The notes below the pieces were generated by a model. It was not told where the DNA came from, ran no database searches, and saw only the letters and a list, made by a program, of their open reading frames with translations. DNA of 64,000 nt from Sabellastarte sp. h YS-2021 (lineage: Eukaryota; Annelida; Polychaeta; Sabellida; Sabellidae): contig OZ024928.1 of NCBI GenBank assembly GCA_964017235.1, forward strand, positions 154,218,881 to 154,282,880, read 5' to 3'. Position numbers and translations under genes: made by a program. Shown one piece after another: positions 22,913 through 34,339 of this stretch (positions are counted from its first letter, which is position 1; every line of letters begins with the position of its first letter).

Positions 22913-23999
22913 TTTGCAGGATGGAGGGAAATTCTTTTATTAAAACTTACACCTCCCCTACACGACAACAATTATGTAACAATGTGAGAGAACTAGCAAC
23001 AAACATAGCAATAGTGAAATCTACATGCAAAATAACAACATATAAATTCCAACATGCAACATTCAACACAACAACATACCTTTTTAATGAAGACAGTATG
23101 CAGTTGAACACTCTCACAATGCTCTGAATCAAATAAATGCACTTGTTGAACAAACATCTACTGTACAAACTGTAACCAAACATTCATCAGGTCGAACCCC
23201 ACTTGGTACCACTATCAGCTGACGCGTCATAAACACCAAGTACGGTCCAAGCTAGGCAAAACTGTACACTATACAGGTTGATGCCGTCTATCCTATCAAA
23301 TACAAACAGATTGACAAATAATTTGCACAACCTCACAAAGTACAAATACATATGCATACTCAAAAAACATGAAGTATTATACAGTTATAACACCTACTTA
23401 TAAGTTTATAACATGTTGAGCAGAGACTATTGGACCCAATTTCAAGATCTGACCATTATGCCAACAGAGGTCTTTCAGATAGAAATTGGTGAAAGTATTG
23501 TGGGACTTCCAAAAGCATGCTTCAAGAATCTCACTTAAGGAAACTCCTCCTTTAAAAGCCAAAGATGCCGCCATCGACCGAACATCATGAGCTTTGACCT
23601 GACATAACTGGTGAGTTTCAGAATCTGACTTCTCATAAGCCAAAAGGATGGTCTGTTTTAACCAAGATGAGATTGTTGCCCTTGAAATATCTCTGTTAAA
23701 ACCCTCCTTAATAGCTACAAACAAACAAGAGGAGAGTGCCCGTGAACGGGCACTGTGTCAGCTGACTGAATGTTTTTGATTTGTGATGGTGATAATGAGA
23801 GGAAAGCATAATTATCAGGGAAAGGGTTGTACAGAAATACAGTAAATGGTAACTGAACAGCATGTTCTAAAGATATTTCGAAGCTGACAGAAAAAAAGGA
23901 CAAAAAAGTTGTGCCCTGCAAATGGTATTATGAAATAAAGTAACAAGGTAATTGTTTAAGTGTAAAAAGTAGGTTAAAAATATTTAAAGAAATACTATA

Positions 24000-24830
24000 A
24001 ATGCAATATCCTCGTTCGACCATGAAGAAGGGGTCCAAAGGTCAAATCTGACCATACCAAAAGATTCCCAGCCAAAGAATTTAGGATGGTTTACCATCCC
24101 AAACCACTCGGACCAATAATAAGTGAGTCATAGGCGCTTTTTAAGTTTGGCTATCCTTGTTTGACCTTGACGGAGGGGTCCAAGGTCAAATCCGACCACA
24201 CAAAAAAATTCCCAGCCCATGATTTCCTGTAGCTTGTTTACCATCCCAAACCTGTAGGACCAATAATAAGCGAGTTCTAAGCAATTGTAAGTTTGGCTAT
24301 CCTCAATTGACCTTGAAGGAGGGGTCCCAGGTCAATCTGACCACACCAAAAGAATCCCAGCCCATGATTTCCTATATGTTGGTTTACCATCCCAAACCTC
24401 CAAGACCAATAATACGCGAGTTATAAGCACTTTAAGTTTGGCTGTCTTCGTTTGACCTGGAAGGAGGGGTCTAAGGTGAAATCTGACCACACCAAAAGAT
24501 TCCCAGCCCATGATTTTCTATAGGTTGGTTTTCCATTCCAAACCTCTAGGACCAATAATAAGCGAGTTATAAGCACTTTTAAGTTTGGCTATCCTCATTT
24601 GACCTTGAAGGAGGGGTCCAAGGTGAAAGCCGACCACACCAAAAAATTCCCAGCTCATGATTTTCTATAGGTTGGTTTTCATTCCAAACCTCTAGGACCA
24701 ATAATAAGCGAGTTATAAGCACTTTTATGTTTGGCTATCCTCATTTGACCTTGAAGGAGGGTTCCAAGGTCAAATCGGACCATATTAACAGATTCCCAGC
24801 CCATGATTTCCTACAGGTTGGATACAATGA
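24000..24830 (+). repeat. Minisatellite of about 144 bp, about 6 units
   Basis: The units contain GGCTATCCTCRTTTGACC, GAAGGAGGGGTCCAAGGTC, ATTCCCAGCCCATGATTTCC and GGACCAATAATAAGCGAG. They start near 24,009, 24,152, 24,295, 24,440, 24,588 and 24,733. The same array is found at about 61,120-61,700. Confidence 0.9.
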
Positions 24831-27330
24831 TTTACTCAACAGTGAGAACCTGAAAGAAGCTATTGCTCAGCTATGCCATGACATAGAGGTCTGCAATTTC
24901 ACTATGTTATAGCTGACCAAAACGTCTGTGAATAACATATTTAACAAAATACTCTAAATGTAATAGTTTTCCAGTTACTACTGATTTACTCAAGAGTGAG
25001 AACCTCAAAGTAACTATTACTCAGCTATGCAATGAGCTACATGTCTGAATTTTTGCTCTGTTATAGCTGACCTAAAAGTAGGTGAACAACATATTTAAGC
25101 AAAATACTGTAAATGGAATAGTTTTCAAGTTACAACTGATTTACTCAATAGTGAGAACCTGAAAATAGCTATTGCTCCGCTATGCCATGAGCTATAGGTC
25201 TGTAATTTCACTATGTTATAGCTAACCCAAAAGTAGGTGAACAATATATTTTAACAAAATGCTCCAAATGCAATATTTTTCAAGTTATAGCCGATTTACT
25301 CAACAGTCAGTGCCTGAGAATAGCTATTGCTCAGTTGTGCCATGAGCTACAGGTCTGTAATTTCACTATGTTATAGCTGACCCAAAAGTAGCTGAATAAC
25401 ATATTTGCACAAATTTCTGTAAAGGCAATAGTATTCCAATTACAACTGATTTACTCAACAGTGAGAACTTCAAAGTAGCTATTACTCAGCTATGCAATGA
25501 GCCACAGGTTTGGAACTTCACTATGTTATAGCTGACCCCAAAATAGGTGAATAACATATTGCAACAAAATACTCTAAATGCAATAGTTTCCAAGTTATAA
25601 GTAATTTACTCAACAGTGATAACCTAAAAGTAGCTATTACTCAGCTATGCCATGAGCTACAGGTCTGAAATTTTACTATGTTATAGCTGACCCAAAAGTA
25701 GCTGAATAACATATTTATACTAAATTCTCTAAATGCAATAGTTTTCAAATTATAAGTGATTTGCTCAACATTGAGAACTTCAAAGTAGCTATTACTCAGC
25801 TATGCAATGAGTCACAGGTCTGGAACTTCACTATGTTATAGCTGACCCCAAAATAGGTGAATAACATATGAAACAAAATACTCTAAATGCAATAATTTCC
25901 AAGTTATAAGCGATTTACTCAACAGTGATAACCTAAAAGTAGCTATTACTCAGCTATGCCATGAGCTACAGGTCTGAAATTTTACTATGTTATAGCTGAC
26001 CCAAAAGTAGGTGAACAACATATTTAAGCAAAATACTGTACATGCAATAGTTTTCAAGTTACAACTGATTTACTCAATAGTGATGACCTAAAAGTAGCTA
26101 TTACTCAGCTATGCCATGAGCTACAGGTCTGAAATTTTACTATGTTATAGCTGACCCAAAAGTAGCTGAATAACATATTTATACTAAATTCTGTAAATGC
26201 AATAGTTTTGCAATTACAACTGATTTACTCAATAGTGAGAACCTCAAAGTAGTTATTACTGAGCTATGCAATGAGCTACAGGTCTGAAATTTTACTATGT
26301 TATAGCTGACCCAAAAGTAGGTGAACAACATATTTAAGCAAAATACTGTAAATGCAATAGTTTTGAAGTTACAACTGATTTACTCAATAGTGATGACCTA
26401 AAAGTAGCTATTACTCAGCTATGCCATGAGCTACAGGTCTGAAATTTTACTATGTTATAGCTGACCCAAAAGTAGCTGAATAACATATTCATACGAAATT
26501 CTGTAAATGCAATAGTTTTCCAATTACAACTGATTTACTCAATAGTGAGAACTTCAAAGTAGCTATTACTCAGCTGTGCCATGACCTACAGATCTGAAAT
26601 TTCACTATGTTATAGCTGGCCCAAAAGTAGCTGAATAACATATTTATACGAAATTCTCTAAATGCAATAGGTTTTAAGTTACAAGTGATTTACTCAATAG
26701 TGAGAACTTCAAAGTAGCTATTACTCAGCTATGCAATGAGCCACAGATCTGAAACTTCACTATGTTATAGCTGATCCCAAAATAGGTGAATAACATATTG
26801 AAACAAAATACTGTAAATGCAATAGTTTCCAAGTTATAAGCGATTTACTCAACAGTGATAACCTTAAAGTAGCTATTACTCAGCTATGCCATGAGCTACA
26901 GGTCTGAAATTTTACTATGTTATAGCTGACCCAAAAGTAGCTGAATAACATATTTATACGAAATTCTCTAAATGCAATAGTTTTGAAGTTATAAGTGATT
27001 TACTCAACAGTGATAACCTAAAAGTAGCTATTACTCAGCTATGCCATGAGCTACAGGTCTAAAATTTTACTATGTTATAGCTGACCCAAAAGTAGCTGAA
27101 TAACATATTTATACGAAATTCTCTAAATGCAATAGTTTTTAAGTTACAAGTGATTTTACTCATAATGGAAGTTACTGAAAAGCCCAAAAGTAGCTATTAC
27201 TCACTTAGCTATTGAGACAGGCACCCAACTTACTCACCATATTGTAGCTATGAAAAAAGTAGCTGAATAACATATTTTAACAAAATGCTCTAAATGCAAC
27301 ACTTTTCAAGTTATAAATGATTTTGTGCAT
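24831..27330 (+). repeat. 155-bp satellite array, 15 regular units plus a divergent end unit
   Basis: The phrase TATGTTATAGCTG recurs near 24,907, 25,061, 25,217, 25,371, 25,526, 25,681, 25,836, 25,990, 26,145, 26,300, 26,455, 26,610, 26,765, 26,920 and 27,075, a period of 155 bp held within 1-2 bp. The last unit (27,160-27,320) is a distinct divergent type that is also found in the second copy. Confidence 0.95.
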
Positions 27331-28644
27331 GATTTCATGAATTTTAATGCATTAAAAATTATTAAAAAAATTTATTAAAAAAAAAGTAAGACAGATCCAG
27401 GTCTCATACTCACACAAGAGAATCTACCTGTGGCCTAGTACATATATGCAAGATATGAGAGAAATCCCTGCAATAGTCACTGAGAAAATTGTGATTAAGT
27501 GTTGAAATTTTCACACTTTTGGTGGGGGTACCCCCCTTGTAATGTCTCTAGCAAACAGACGAACAGACAGATTTGCATGCCTTGAACAATTTTCATCCTC
27601 GATAGATAAGGTATCTTTTAAAAAAAACAGCACGTCTCTAGGCCTTGTAGTTTTGGAGGAGAAGTTGTTCACGCGGACGCGTACGCCCACGCCGCAGAGT
27701 GACGACATAAAAATTCTTATTCTTCCTTAAATCCTTTGTTCTATCCAAATAGTATTTCAAAGCCCTCACCAGACAAAGAGATCTATCTTGCACCAAACTG
27801 CTGTCCAAATGAGGTTTGAGAGCTGAAATGACCACAGGCCTAATCACAGTAGGCCCATCTGAAGCCAACTGGTTCTTTGCCAAAAAAGGAGTTGATGGGG
27901 CAATAGTTACTTGTGACCAATTTTCTTTGTAACTAAGAGAAGAGAAAGTCTAAGCATGAATTTCACCCCTTCTTTTGCCTGATGCCAAAGTCAAAAGGAA
28001 TACTGTCTTGAAGGTAAGCAACTTCAAGGAAGCCTTCCCCAAAGGTTCAAAAGGCTGTTTAGTGAGAGCCTGCAAAACCAAAGCCAAATCCCAAGAAGGT
28101 ATGGATCTATTAGTTACTGGTTTGTCTCTGTAGAAACTTGACAATAACCTATTTAACTCAAGACTTTTTGACACATCTTCACCTTTGAAACCCAATCCAT
28201 CAGCAATTGCTGTCCTGTAACCAGCAATAGTAGATGGCTTGAGACCTTTCTCCTTAAACAAGTAATTAAGGAAATTTGCTATGTCTGGAATAGTGAGATC
28301 TGAGATGTCCACCTGACTCTCCTGACACCACTTCCCAAATATGGACCACCTTGATTCATAGATTCTCCTCGAGGAGTGTCGCTGAGGCTCCTTAATTCGC
28401 TTCGCCACCTCCTCTGAGAATCCTCTTGAACCTTCAAGACTGACTCCAGATGCCAAGCATGAAGGTTCAGGTAAGTCAGATTGTTGTGAAGTCTGTTGCT
28501 GAAAGGCTGAGTCAACAGATCCACCCACAGGGGAAGTCTCAGAGGCAGCCTTGTGGACAGATCCACCAGATCCCAAAACCAAGACATCCCTGGCCACCCT
28601 GGTGCAATCATGATGATTCTGCACCTGTAGGTGGTCATCTTTTG

Positions 28645-28882
28645 ATTCTGTTTATTTATTTGGGGTTTTAACGTCGCTTTCAACACTGTACAGGTCATAT
28701 CACGACGGGTAGTTGGAAGGGCAGAGGAAACCAGTACATAGAGTTCGCTAGGGTTGTGTACTGTAAACTGCCGACCAACGGCAAGCAACTACCAGCTTTC
28801 CCACTTACGGCCATGACAGGGATCGATCCCCGGCCGCAGAGGTGGGAGGCGAGAGTGTTAGCACTCTGCCACCGTGGCCCCC
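28645..28882 (-). mobile_element. tRNA-derived SINE with 13-bp target duplication
   Basis: On the minus strand it starts with a tRNA-like head (GTGGCAGAGTGCTAACACTC for box A, GGGGATCGATCCC for box B). A body follows, and the tail is GTTGAAAGCGACGTTAAAAC then CCCAAATAAATAAA. GGTCATCTTTTGA flanks it on both sides (28,632-28,644 and 28,883-28,895), a clear target-site duplication. The tail resembles metazoan SINEs mobilised by an L2/CR1-type LINE. It interrupts DIRS C, so it is younger than that insertion. Confidence 0.9.
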
Positions 28883-30946
28883 TGGTCATCTTTTGAATCA
28901 CCTGAGGAATGAGAGCTACTGGACAAAACACATAGGCGTCCAGACCCTCCCAAGAGATGTTCAATGCATCTGTTTCCCAAGCCCGACCGTCGGGGACAGG
29001 AGACACATACATTGGTAGCTTGTGATTCAACTTTGTTGCAAACAAATCTACCATTGGTTGATGCCAACAATGGCAAATTTGATTGAACACTCGATGATTC
29101 AATGCCCATTCCGTCTGAATCACCTTGTCTTTCCTCGACAGAGAATCTGCCAGGACATTGAGATTCCCTGGAATGTGTTTTGCCCGAATCTGGATCCCCC
29201 TGGCATTTGTCCAAGCCATGATTCTCCAGATTAGGGTACACATTTCTTGAGAATGGGTGCCTCCCTGTTTGTTTAGATAGGCAACCACTGAAGAGTTGTC
29301 TGTGGAAATCAGCAGATTTTGATTCAGAAGCTGATTTTCGAATGATTTTAAAGCTAGAAACACTGCTTTTAGTTCTAGCATGTTTATGTGAAGTCTTGAC
29401 TCCACCTGATTCCACAGACCACTGGCTGTGTGATGCTCTAAATGAGCCCCCCAGCCTTTTAGGGAAGCATCTGTGAATAGAAGGAGATTGCACTCCTTCT
29501 GATGAAGTGGGGAACTCCTCCTCAAATTTGAAACATTGGTCCACCACTGAAGATGCTGTTTGAGAACCTGGGACACAGGTACTGGGATATCCAGCGACTG
29601 AGGATACCTCCAGTGTGTCTTCAGATACCATTGAAGTGGCCTCATATGCAGACGACCCAATGGTATTGTCTTCTCCATTGAAGCCATGCTTCCAATTAGT
29701 GACATGAGCTTCCTTGGAGATGTTTGAGGAGATTCCAACATGGAAACTGTTTTTTCCAGAAGACGATCGATTTTCTTTTGAGTTGGAAAGACTAGCCCTA
29801 CCCTGAGGTCGAATTTGTAACCCAAAAATTCGATTTCTTGAGTTGGAATTAAATCTGATTTTTCGAAATTTATGATCCAACCCAAGCTCTGCACAAGATG
29901 AACCAACCTGTGGGTATTCTCTTGACATTGCTGTTTTGTTTTTGCTCTCATTAACCAATCGTCTATATACTGGTGAATCCTGATGCCTTCTGCAAGAGCC
30001 ATCAGTTTCACCTCTTTTGCTACCATGGTGAATTCGAGTGGAGCCGTAGCGATTCCGAAGGGCAAGGCAGTGAACTGGTATGATCTGTCGCCTACATTGA
30101 AGCGAAGATACTTTTGGAACCATGGGTATATTGGTATGTGAAAGTACGCATCTGTAAGGTCGAGTGAGGTTACCCACTCGCCTTCTTGAAGCGAATCTCG
30201 AATATTTTCGGCAGTTTCCATCTTGAAAGTTGGAATATGCAAATATTGATTTACCACACTCAGATCTATTACTGGTCGCCATCTCTTCCTGGTTTGGGGA
30301 CAAGAAACAAGCGACTGTAAAATCCTAGGGAAGTGACCTTTTGAACTGGAGTTATCGCTCTTTTGTCGATCATTTGATAAACCGCCTTTATCAAAAACTG
30401 TTGTTTCTCCCGGTTCTCCGGGAATTTCGTTTTAGTACGCACCGCGGAGACGCTTTTTGGAATTCTCTGTATAATAATGGTCGTTTTTATGTACATGTAG
30501 CACATTTTTAGACGGATTCACTATCTTATATATTAATTCCATCTTACTTTCTTATTCTTTGCCTGTTTTATGTATATATTCCTCCAATTCACTGCTGTAT
30601 CAACTTCTATATAAAAGCGGGTATTATCGCCCATTTGCCGGGAATTACCGTAGTAATTTGATCTATAATTCCCCTATTTCAAGTACTGGCTATTATTTAT
30701 AATCTAATTTGTGTCTTGTGAGTTCACTTTAAGTTTATTTCCAATCAGTACATAGACATTTTCCTGTTGGTGTCTGGTGGTGTTGTCTTTTAGCTTAAGG
30801 TGAGGCTGTAGTGTGGGGTGTTAGGGTGCCTGTGAGTCGCCCACAGGACGAAGAGTTGTGACTTTTAGGTGTAGGGTTATATTATTGAGGCTCCCCACTG
30901 TTGAGCTTAGACTAGGGGCTCTTACTGATGTACAACCCCACCAGTC

Positions 30947-31852
30947 ATGTTCAGCCCTCGGTTACTCCTCTTCATGGCACTGTTTGCAGTGGCACTGGCC
31001 CACAGACATGATTGGTTCAGCACCAGAGCATCTTACACATCATGTCCTCCTTTGACACGGGTTGCGAAAAATTTATCATATTTGTGTTCCTGCCGAAAAT
31101 TTCCGACCATGGTTAATGGAAGAGGGCTCATGTTGTTACTGTTACTGGGTGGAGATGTATCCCTCAACCCTGGTCCGTTTACACTCGGTGTTTTGAATGC
31201 CAGATCCGTAAGGAACAAGGGTCCTCTCCTTGCCGACATGGTGGCTTCATACGACCTTGATCTTCTATGCCTCACGGAAACACACATACGTCCATTTGAC
31301 TCTGACAGCTTCTTACGGTCTATAACTCCTCCCGATTTTAACTTTCCTCACAAGCCTCGTCCCTCAGGTATTGGTGGTGGTGTGGGTTTTTTCATCAGAT
31401 CCTCCTACAGACCCCATATAATTGAAACTCCTTGTTATCAGTCATTTGAAAATATAGTGGTGTCAATCGGGCTTCATGGCCATTCAGTGTTGCTTGCCTG
31501 CATCTATCGCCCTCCAGGATCATGTACCTGTAATTTTCTGGAAGAATTCATGTCATTTGTTGGTTACCTTTCATCCATTAATTCTTCATATTACATTTGT
31601 GGCGACTTCAACATTCATGTTGATGTTCCAGTTGGTGACGGTCAGAAATTCACTACCTTTCTTGATTCATGTGACCTCAAACAGTTAGTCAATAAACCTA
31701 CTCATCTACATGGTCACATATTGGACCTGATTTTATCTCCCTGTGATCAGGACACCATTGCTGATGTTAAAATTTGTGACTTTGTTTCCGATCACGCATT
31801 AGTCAAATGTTCAGTTGCTTCCCTTGTCAAGTGTCTCATACTCCAAATGTAG
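30947..31852 (+). CDS. LINE AP-type endonuclease frame with 2A-like N-terminus
   Basis: The frame has 301 codons. Motifs include GVLNARSVRNK, CLTETHI, GVGFFIRSSY, ACIYRPPG, YICGDFNIHVD and VSDHALVKC, the order of an apurinic-type endonuclease that nicks target DNA. The N-terminus is hydrophobic (LMLLLLLGG) and runs into GDVSLNPGP (residues 69-77, 31,151-31,177), a 2A-like sequence known from CR1/L2-type LINEs. The first Met is taken as start, but Met55 would put the hydrophobic stretch at the very N-terminus. The frame ends early: around 31,825 a one-base shift moves coding into the RT frame. Confidence 0.85.
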   Translation: MFSPRLLLFMALFAVALAHRHDWFSTRASYTSCPPLTRVAKNLSYLCSCRKFPTMVNGRGLMLLLLLGGDVSLNPGPFTLGVLNARSVRNKGPLLADMVASYDLDLLCLTETHIRPFDSDSFLRSITPPDFNFPHKPRPSGIGGGVGFFIRSSYRPHIIETPCYQSFENIVVSIGLHGHSVLLACIYRPPGSCTCNFLEEFMSFVGYLSSINSSYYICGDFNIHVDVPVGDGQKFTTFLDSCDLKQLVNKPTHLHGHILDLILSPCDQDTIADVKICDFVSDHALVKCSVASLVKCLILQM

Positions 31853-34026
31853 TTCAATATAGGAGGTTCCACCGTATCAATATGTCTGAGTTCCGCTCAG
31901 ATCTCAAAAATACGTCCTTCGTCAAGTCTCCAGCTGATGCTGTTGTCGATCTGTATGATCAATATGTACATGATTTGAGTGATGTTCTGGATAGGCATGC
32001 ACCTCTTATATCTAAATTGACGAAAAAGGAGTCCGCCGATTGGATGTCTGATGATTATCGACGTGCAAAGTCCCTTAGGCGCCAATTTGAGAGAACCTGG
32101 CGTAGGGCTAAAAGTACACTTAACAGGAGTAGGCTTCGTCGCCAGATTGCTCGGTGCAATGCACTTGTAAATAAAGATAAATCAGACTACTATAGCAAAC
32201 TGATCTCAGACAATAGTCATGACTCTCGAAAACTTTGGCGTGAGCTGCATAAGACCCTGAACAGGGTTTCTGATGCCACACTTCCATCTCATGAGTCCGA
32301 AAAGTCATTGGCTGACCAGTTTGCCTCCTTCTTCACCAACAAAATCAAGAAGATTAGAGATAATTTTGCTTCTTCTGGCACTGAATATGATGTTAACCCT
32401 CCTTCAGATCCTCCCCAAATTACTGTCTTTAGGCAAGTTTCTGAAGATGCTGTTGATAAAATAATTAAAGCATCACCAACAAAATCATGCCTGTTGGACC
32501 CTCTGCCGACATTCCTGATTAAGGAATGCATTGATATATTGCTACCATCCCTCACAAAGCTGGTCAACTGCTCACTCATGGAGGGATGTGTTCCTGATGC
32601 CTTCAAATCTGCTGTGGTCACTCCACTTATTAAAAAGCCAAATCTTCCCTCAAATGACCTTAAGAATTATCGCCCTGTATCAGGTCTCAGTTTTATATCT
32701 AAATTGGTAGAACGTGTGGTTGCTAAGCAGCTGTTAGAACATATTAATGCCAATAACTTAGACAACCCGTACCAGTCGGCATATAAGGCGGGCCATTCAA
32801 CTGAGACTGCTCTTCTCTACATAAAAAATGAGGTCCACTTATCATTGTCAAGAGGTGAATCCACGGCCTTGGTATTGCTTGACTTGTCTGCTGCCTTCGA
32901 CACCATTGATCACTCTACTCTTCTAGGTTGCCTCCAAAACTGGTTTGGGGTCAGTGGCTCCGTTCTGAAATGGTTCACATCCTACCTAATGGACCGTTAC
33001 CAATCAGTAAAAATTGGTTCTACTTTGTCAGAGGTTTGCAAACTCCTATTTGGTGTTCCCCAAGGTTCTGTCCTGGGTCCTTTGTTGTTCTCATTGTACA
33101 CTACCCCCCTCAGTTCCATTATCAGTAAACATAATGGAATAAAGTTTCATTTCTATGCAGATGATAGCCAACTTTATATACATTTATCCCAGAAGAATGC
33201 ATCTGCTGCCTTTGAAAAGCTAAATAAGTGCCTAAATGATGTTAAAGAGTGGATGACAACTAGTAAGCTCAAACTGAATCCTGATAAGACTGAGTTTATC
33301 ATCTTTGGTTCGAAGAGGCAAAGGGATAAGTTGAAAGCATGTTTTCCAATTGATATCCTGGGCAACTCACTCTGCCCTGCAGATTCAGTAAAAAATCTGG
33401 GTGTGTGGCTTGATTCAGATTTCTCTTTGTCCAAGCATGTTCAGAATGTCTGCAAAAGTTGTTTTGTTAAACTCCGTGACTTCAGACATGTCAGGCGGTT
33501 TCTTACTCATGATGTTTCTGTGCTTGTAGCCAACGCTCTTGTTAGTAGTCGGTTGGATTACTGCAACTCACTTTTCAGGAGCCTGTCCAAGTTCAATCTA
33601 CGCAAATTACAGTGCATCCAAAATAGTGCAGCTAGAATTGTATCAAACACCAGTCGATACACCAGCATAACTCCTGTGCTAAAGAAACTGCATTGGCTTC
33701 CTGTTGAACAGCGCATTGTGTTCAAGACAGTCACACTTGTTTATAAGTATCTTCACACAGGTTTTCCCAGGTATTTTTCACCACATCTTTCTTCCTACAG
33801 CAGTTCTTATAGTACCAGGCGCAGTGAAAGTGGTGGTAATTTCCTAGTTATTCCAAAGTTCTGCCCCTCTGTTCATAAATCTGTCAAACAGTTTGGTAAT
33901 AGTTTTGCGTTTGATGCTCCTACTGTGTGGAATACTCTCCCTGATGTGATTCGTGCCTCTCCATCCCTGGCCTCCTTCAGAAAACAGCTTAAAACCTACC
34001 TGTACACCAAAGCATATCCACCCTAG
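31807..34026 (+). CDS. LINE reverse transcriptase frame
   Basis: The frame has 739 codons, of which the first few overlap the endonuclease frame and are not true coding. It shows the RT blocks in order: NYRPVSGLSFISKLVERVV, QSAYKAGHSTETALLYI, LLDLSAAFDTIDH, GVPQGSVLGPLLF, YADDSQLY (catalytic aspartates) and LNPDKTEF. The conserved C-terminal part follows (AARIV, LHWLPVEQRIVFK, AFDAPTVWNTLP). Endonuclease and RT are normally one polypeptide, and here they are offset by one base near 31,825. This is an L2/CR1-type element with target-primed reverse transcription. Confidence 0.9.
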   Translation: MFSCFPCQVSHTPNVVQYRRFHRINMSEFRSDLKNTSFVKSPADAVVDLYDQYVHDLSDVLDRHAPLISKLTKKESADWMSDDYRRAKSLRRQFERTWRRAKSTLNRSRLRRQIARCNALVNKDKSDYYSKLISDNSHDSRKLWRELHKTLNRVSDATLPSHESEKSLADQFASFFTNKIKKIRDNFASSGTEYDVNPPSDPPQITVFRQVSEDAVDKIIKASPTKSCLLDPLPTFLIKECIDILLPSLTKLVNCSLMEGCVPDAFKSAVVTPLIKKPNLPSNDLKNYRPVSGLSFISKLVERVVAKQLLEHINANNLDNPYQSAYKAGHSTETALLYIKNEVHLSLSRGESTALVLLDLSAAFDTIDHSTLLGCLQNWFGVSGSVLKWFTSYLMDRYQSVKIGSTLSEVCKLLFGVPQGSVLGPLLFSLYTTPLSSIISKHNGIKFHFYADDSQLYIHLSQKNASAAFEKLNKCLNDVKEWMTTSKLKLNPDKTEFIIFGSKRQRDKLKACFPIDILGNSLCPADSVKNLGVWLDSDFSLSKHVQNVCKSCFVKLRDFRHVRRFLTHDVSVLVANALVSSRLDYCNSLFRSLSKFNLRKLQCIQNSAARIVSNTSRYTSITPVLKKLHWLPVEQRIVFKTVTLVYKYLHTGFPRYFSPHLSSYSSSYSTRRSESGGNFLVIPKFCPSVHKSVKQFGNSFAFDAPTVWNTLPDVIRASPSLASFRKQLKTYLYTKAYPP

Positions 34027-34339
34027 CCTGAATCATCCTCCTGGCGTTCTCCGTGGTGTTCGACCCCTGTTATGTCCCTGGACACAGAATTTTGTTGACT
34101 GCTTTTTGTTTTGTTGCGCCTTAGAGTCCTCTTGTTTGGGGAGATTAAGCGCTATAAAAGTCCAATTAGAATTAGAATTCAAATATTTGCTCTTTATTAC
34201 AGGAACCTTTGTCAATGGAGGTTTCAGTCTGAAATTTAGACAATAACCCTCCTTCAAAATGGTCACCACCCTTGGATGTGCTCTCTTGGCTTCCCATACC
34301 TGCCAAAATGTGGACAAACGGCCTCCTGGCACTAAGCAG

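Larger units (their letters stand above)
23725..27712 (+). mobile_element. Pearl/Helentron-like element, family 3, copy 1
   Basis: It starts ACAAGAGGAG followed by a perfect hairpin (GTGCCCGT-GA-ACGGGCAC, 23,736-23,753). It then carries a unique part, an array of about 144 bp, a 155-bp array, AT-rich DNA, a CCCCCTTGTAATG stretch and a GC-rich end (ACGCGGACGCGTACGCCC). It sits in the recombinase gene of DIRS C with no visible target duplication, and A runs flank both ends. Insertion without duplication plus a subterminal hairpin fits rolling-circle (Helitron/Helentron-type) elements. No transposase is present. Confidence 0.65.
23398..30405 (-). pseudogene. DIRS C RT / RNase H / recombinase region, split by insertions
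   Basis: RT contains DAYFHIPI, TALPFGIATAPLEFT and YIDDW. RNase H contains LLLFTDASLKGWGAH and STDNSSVVAYLNKQGG. These are followed by a Dam-like stretch and a recombinase with ASGKRRGEIHA, HDVRSMAAS and FTNFYLKDL. The SINE lies in the downstream part of the RT frame and the pearl-like element lies in the recombinase C-terminal half. It is otherwise well preserved but is a fossil in this state. Confidence 0.85.
30410..34178 (+). mobile_element. L2/CR1-like LINE, near full length, inside DIRS C
   Basis: A 5' UTR-like region of about 540 bp precedes an endonuclease frame and an RT frame. The 3' end is AAGCGCTATAAAAGTCC followed by an ATTAGA-type repeat tail, typical of L2/CR1-like elements. 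The orientation is opposite to DIRS C and KNTC1. The left junction is placed where similarity to DIRS E stops, so it is approximate, and no clear target duplication is seen. One single-base frameshift separates endonuclease from RT; otherwise it looks recent. Confidence 0.85.

Noticed and set aside
24831-27330. CRISPR-like or direct-repeat array
   Set aside because: The whole 155-bp period is repeated without variable spacers, so it is a satellite in a eukaryotic setting.
28800-28882. A tRNA gene
   Set aside because: The box A and B sequences belong to the SINE head. The element has a body, tail and target duplication.
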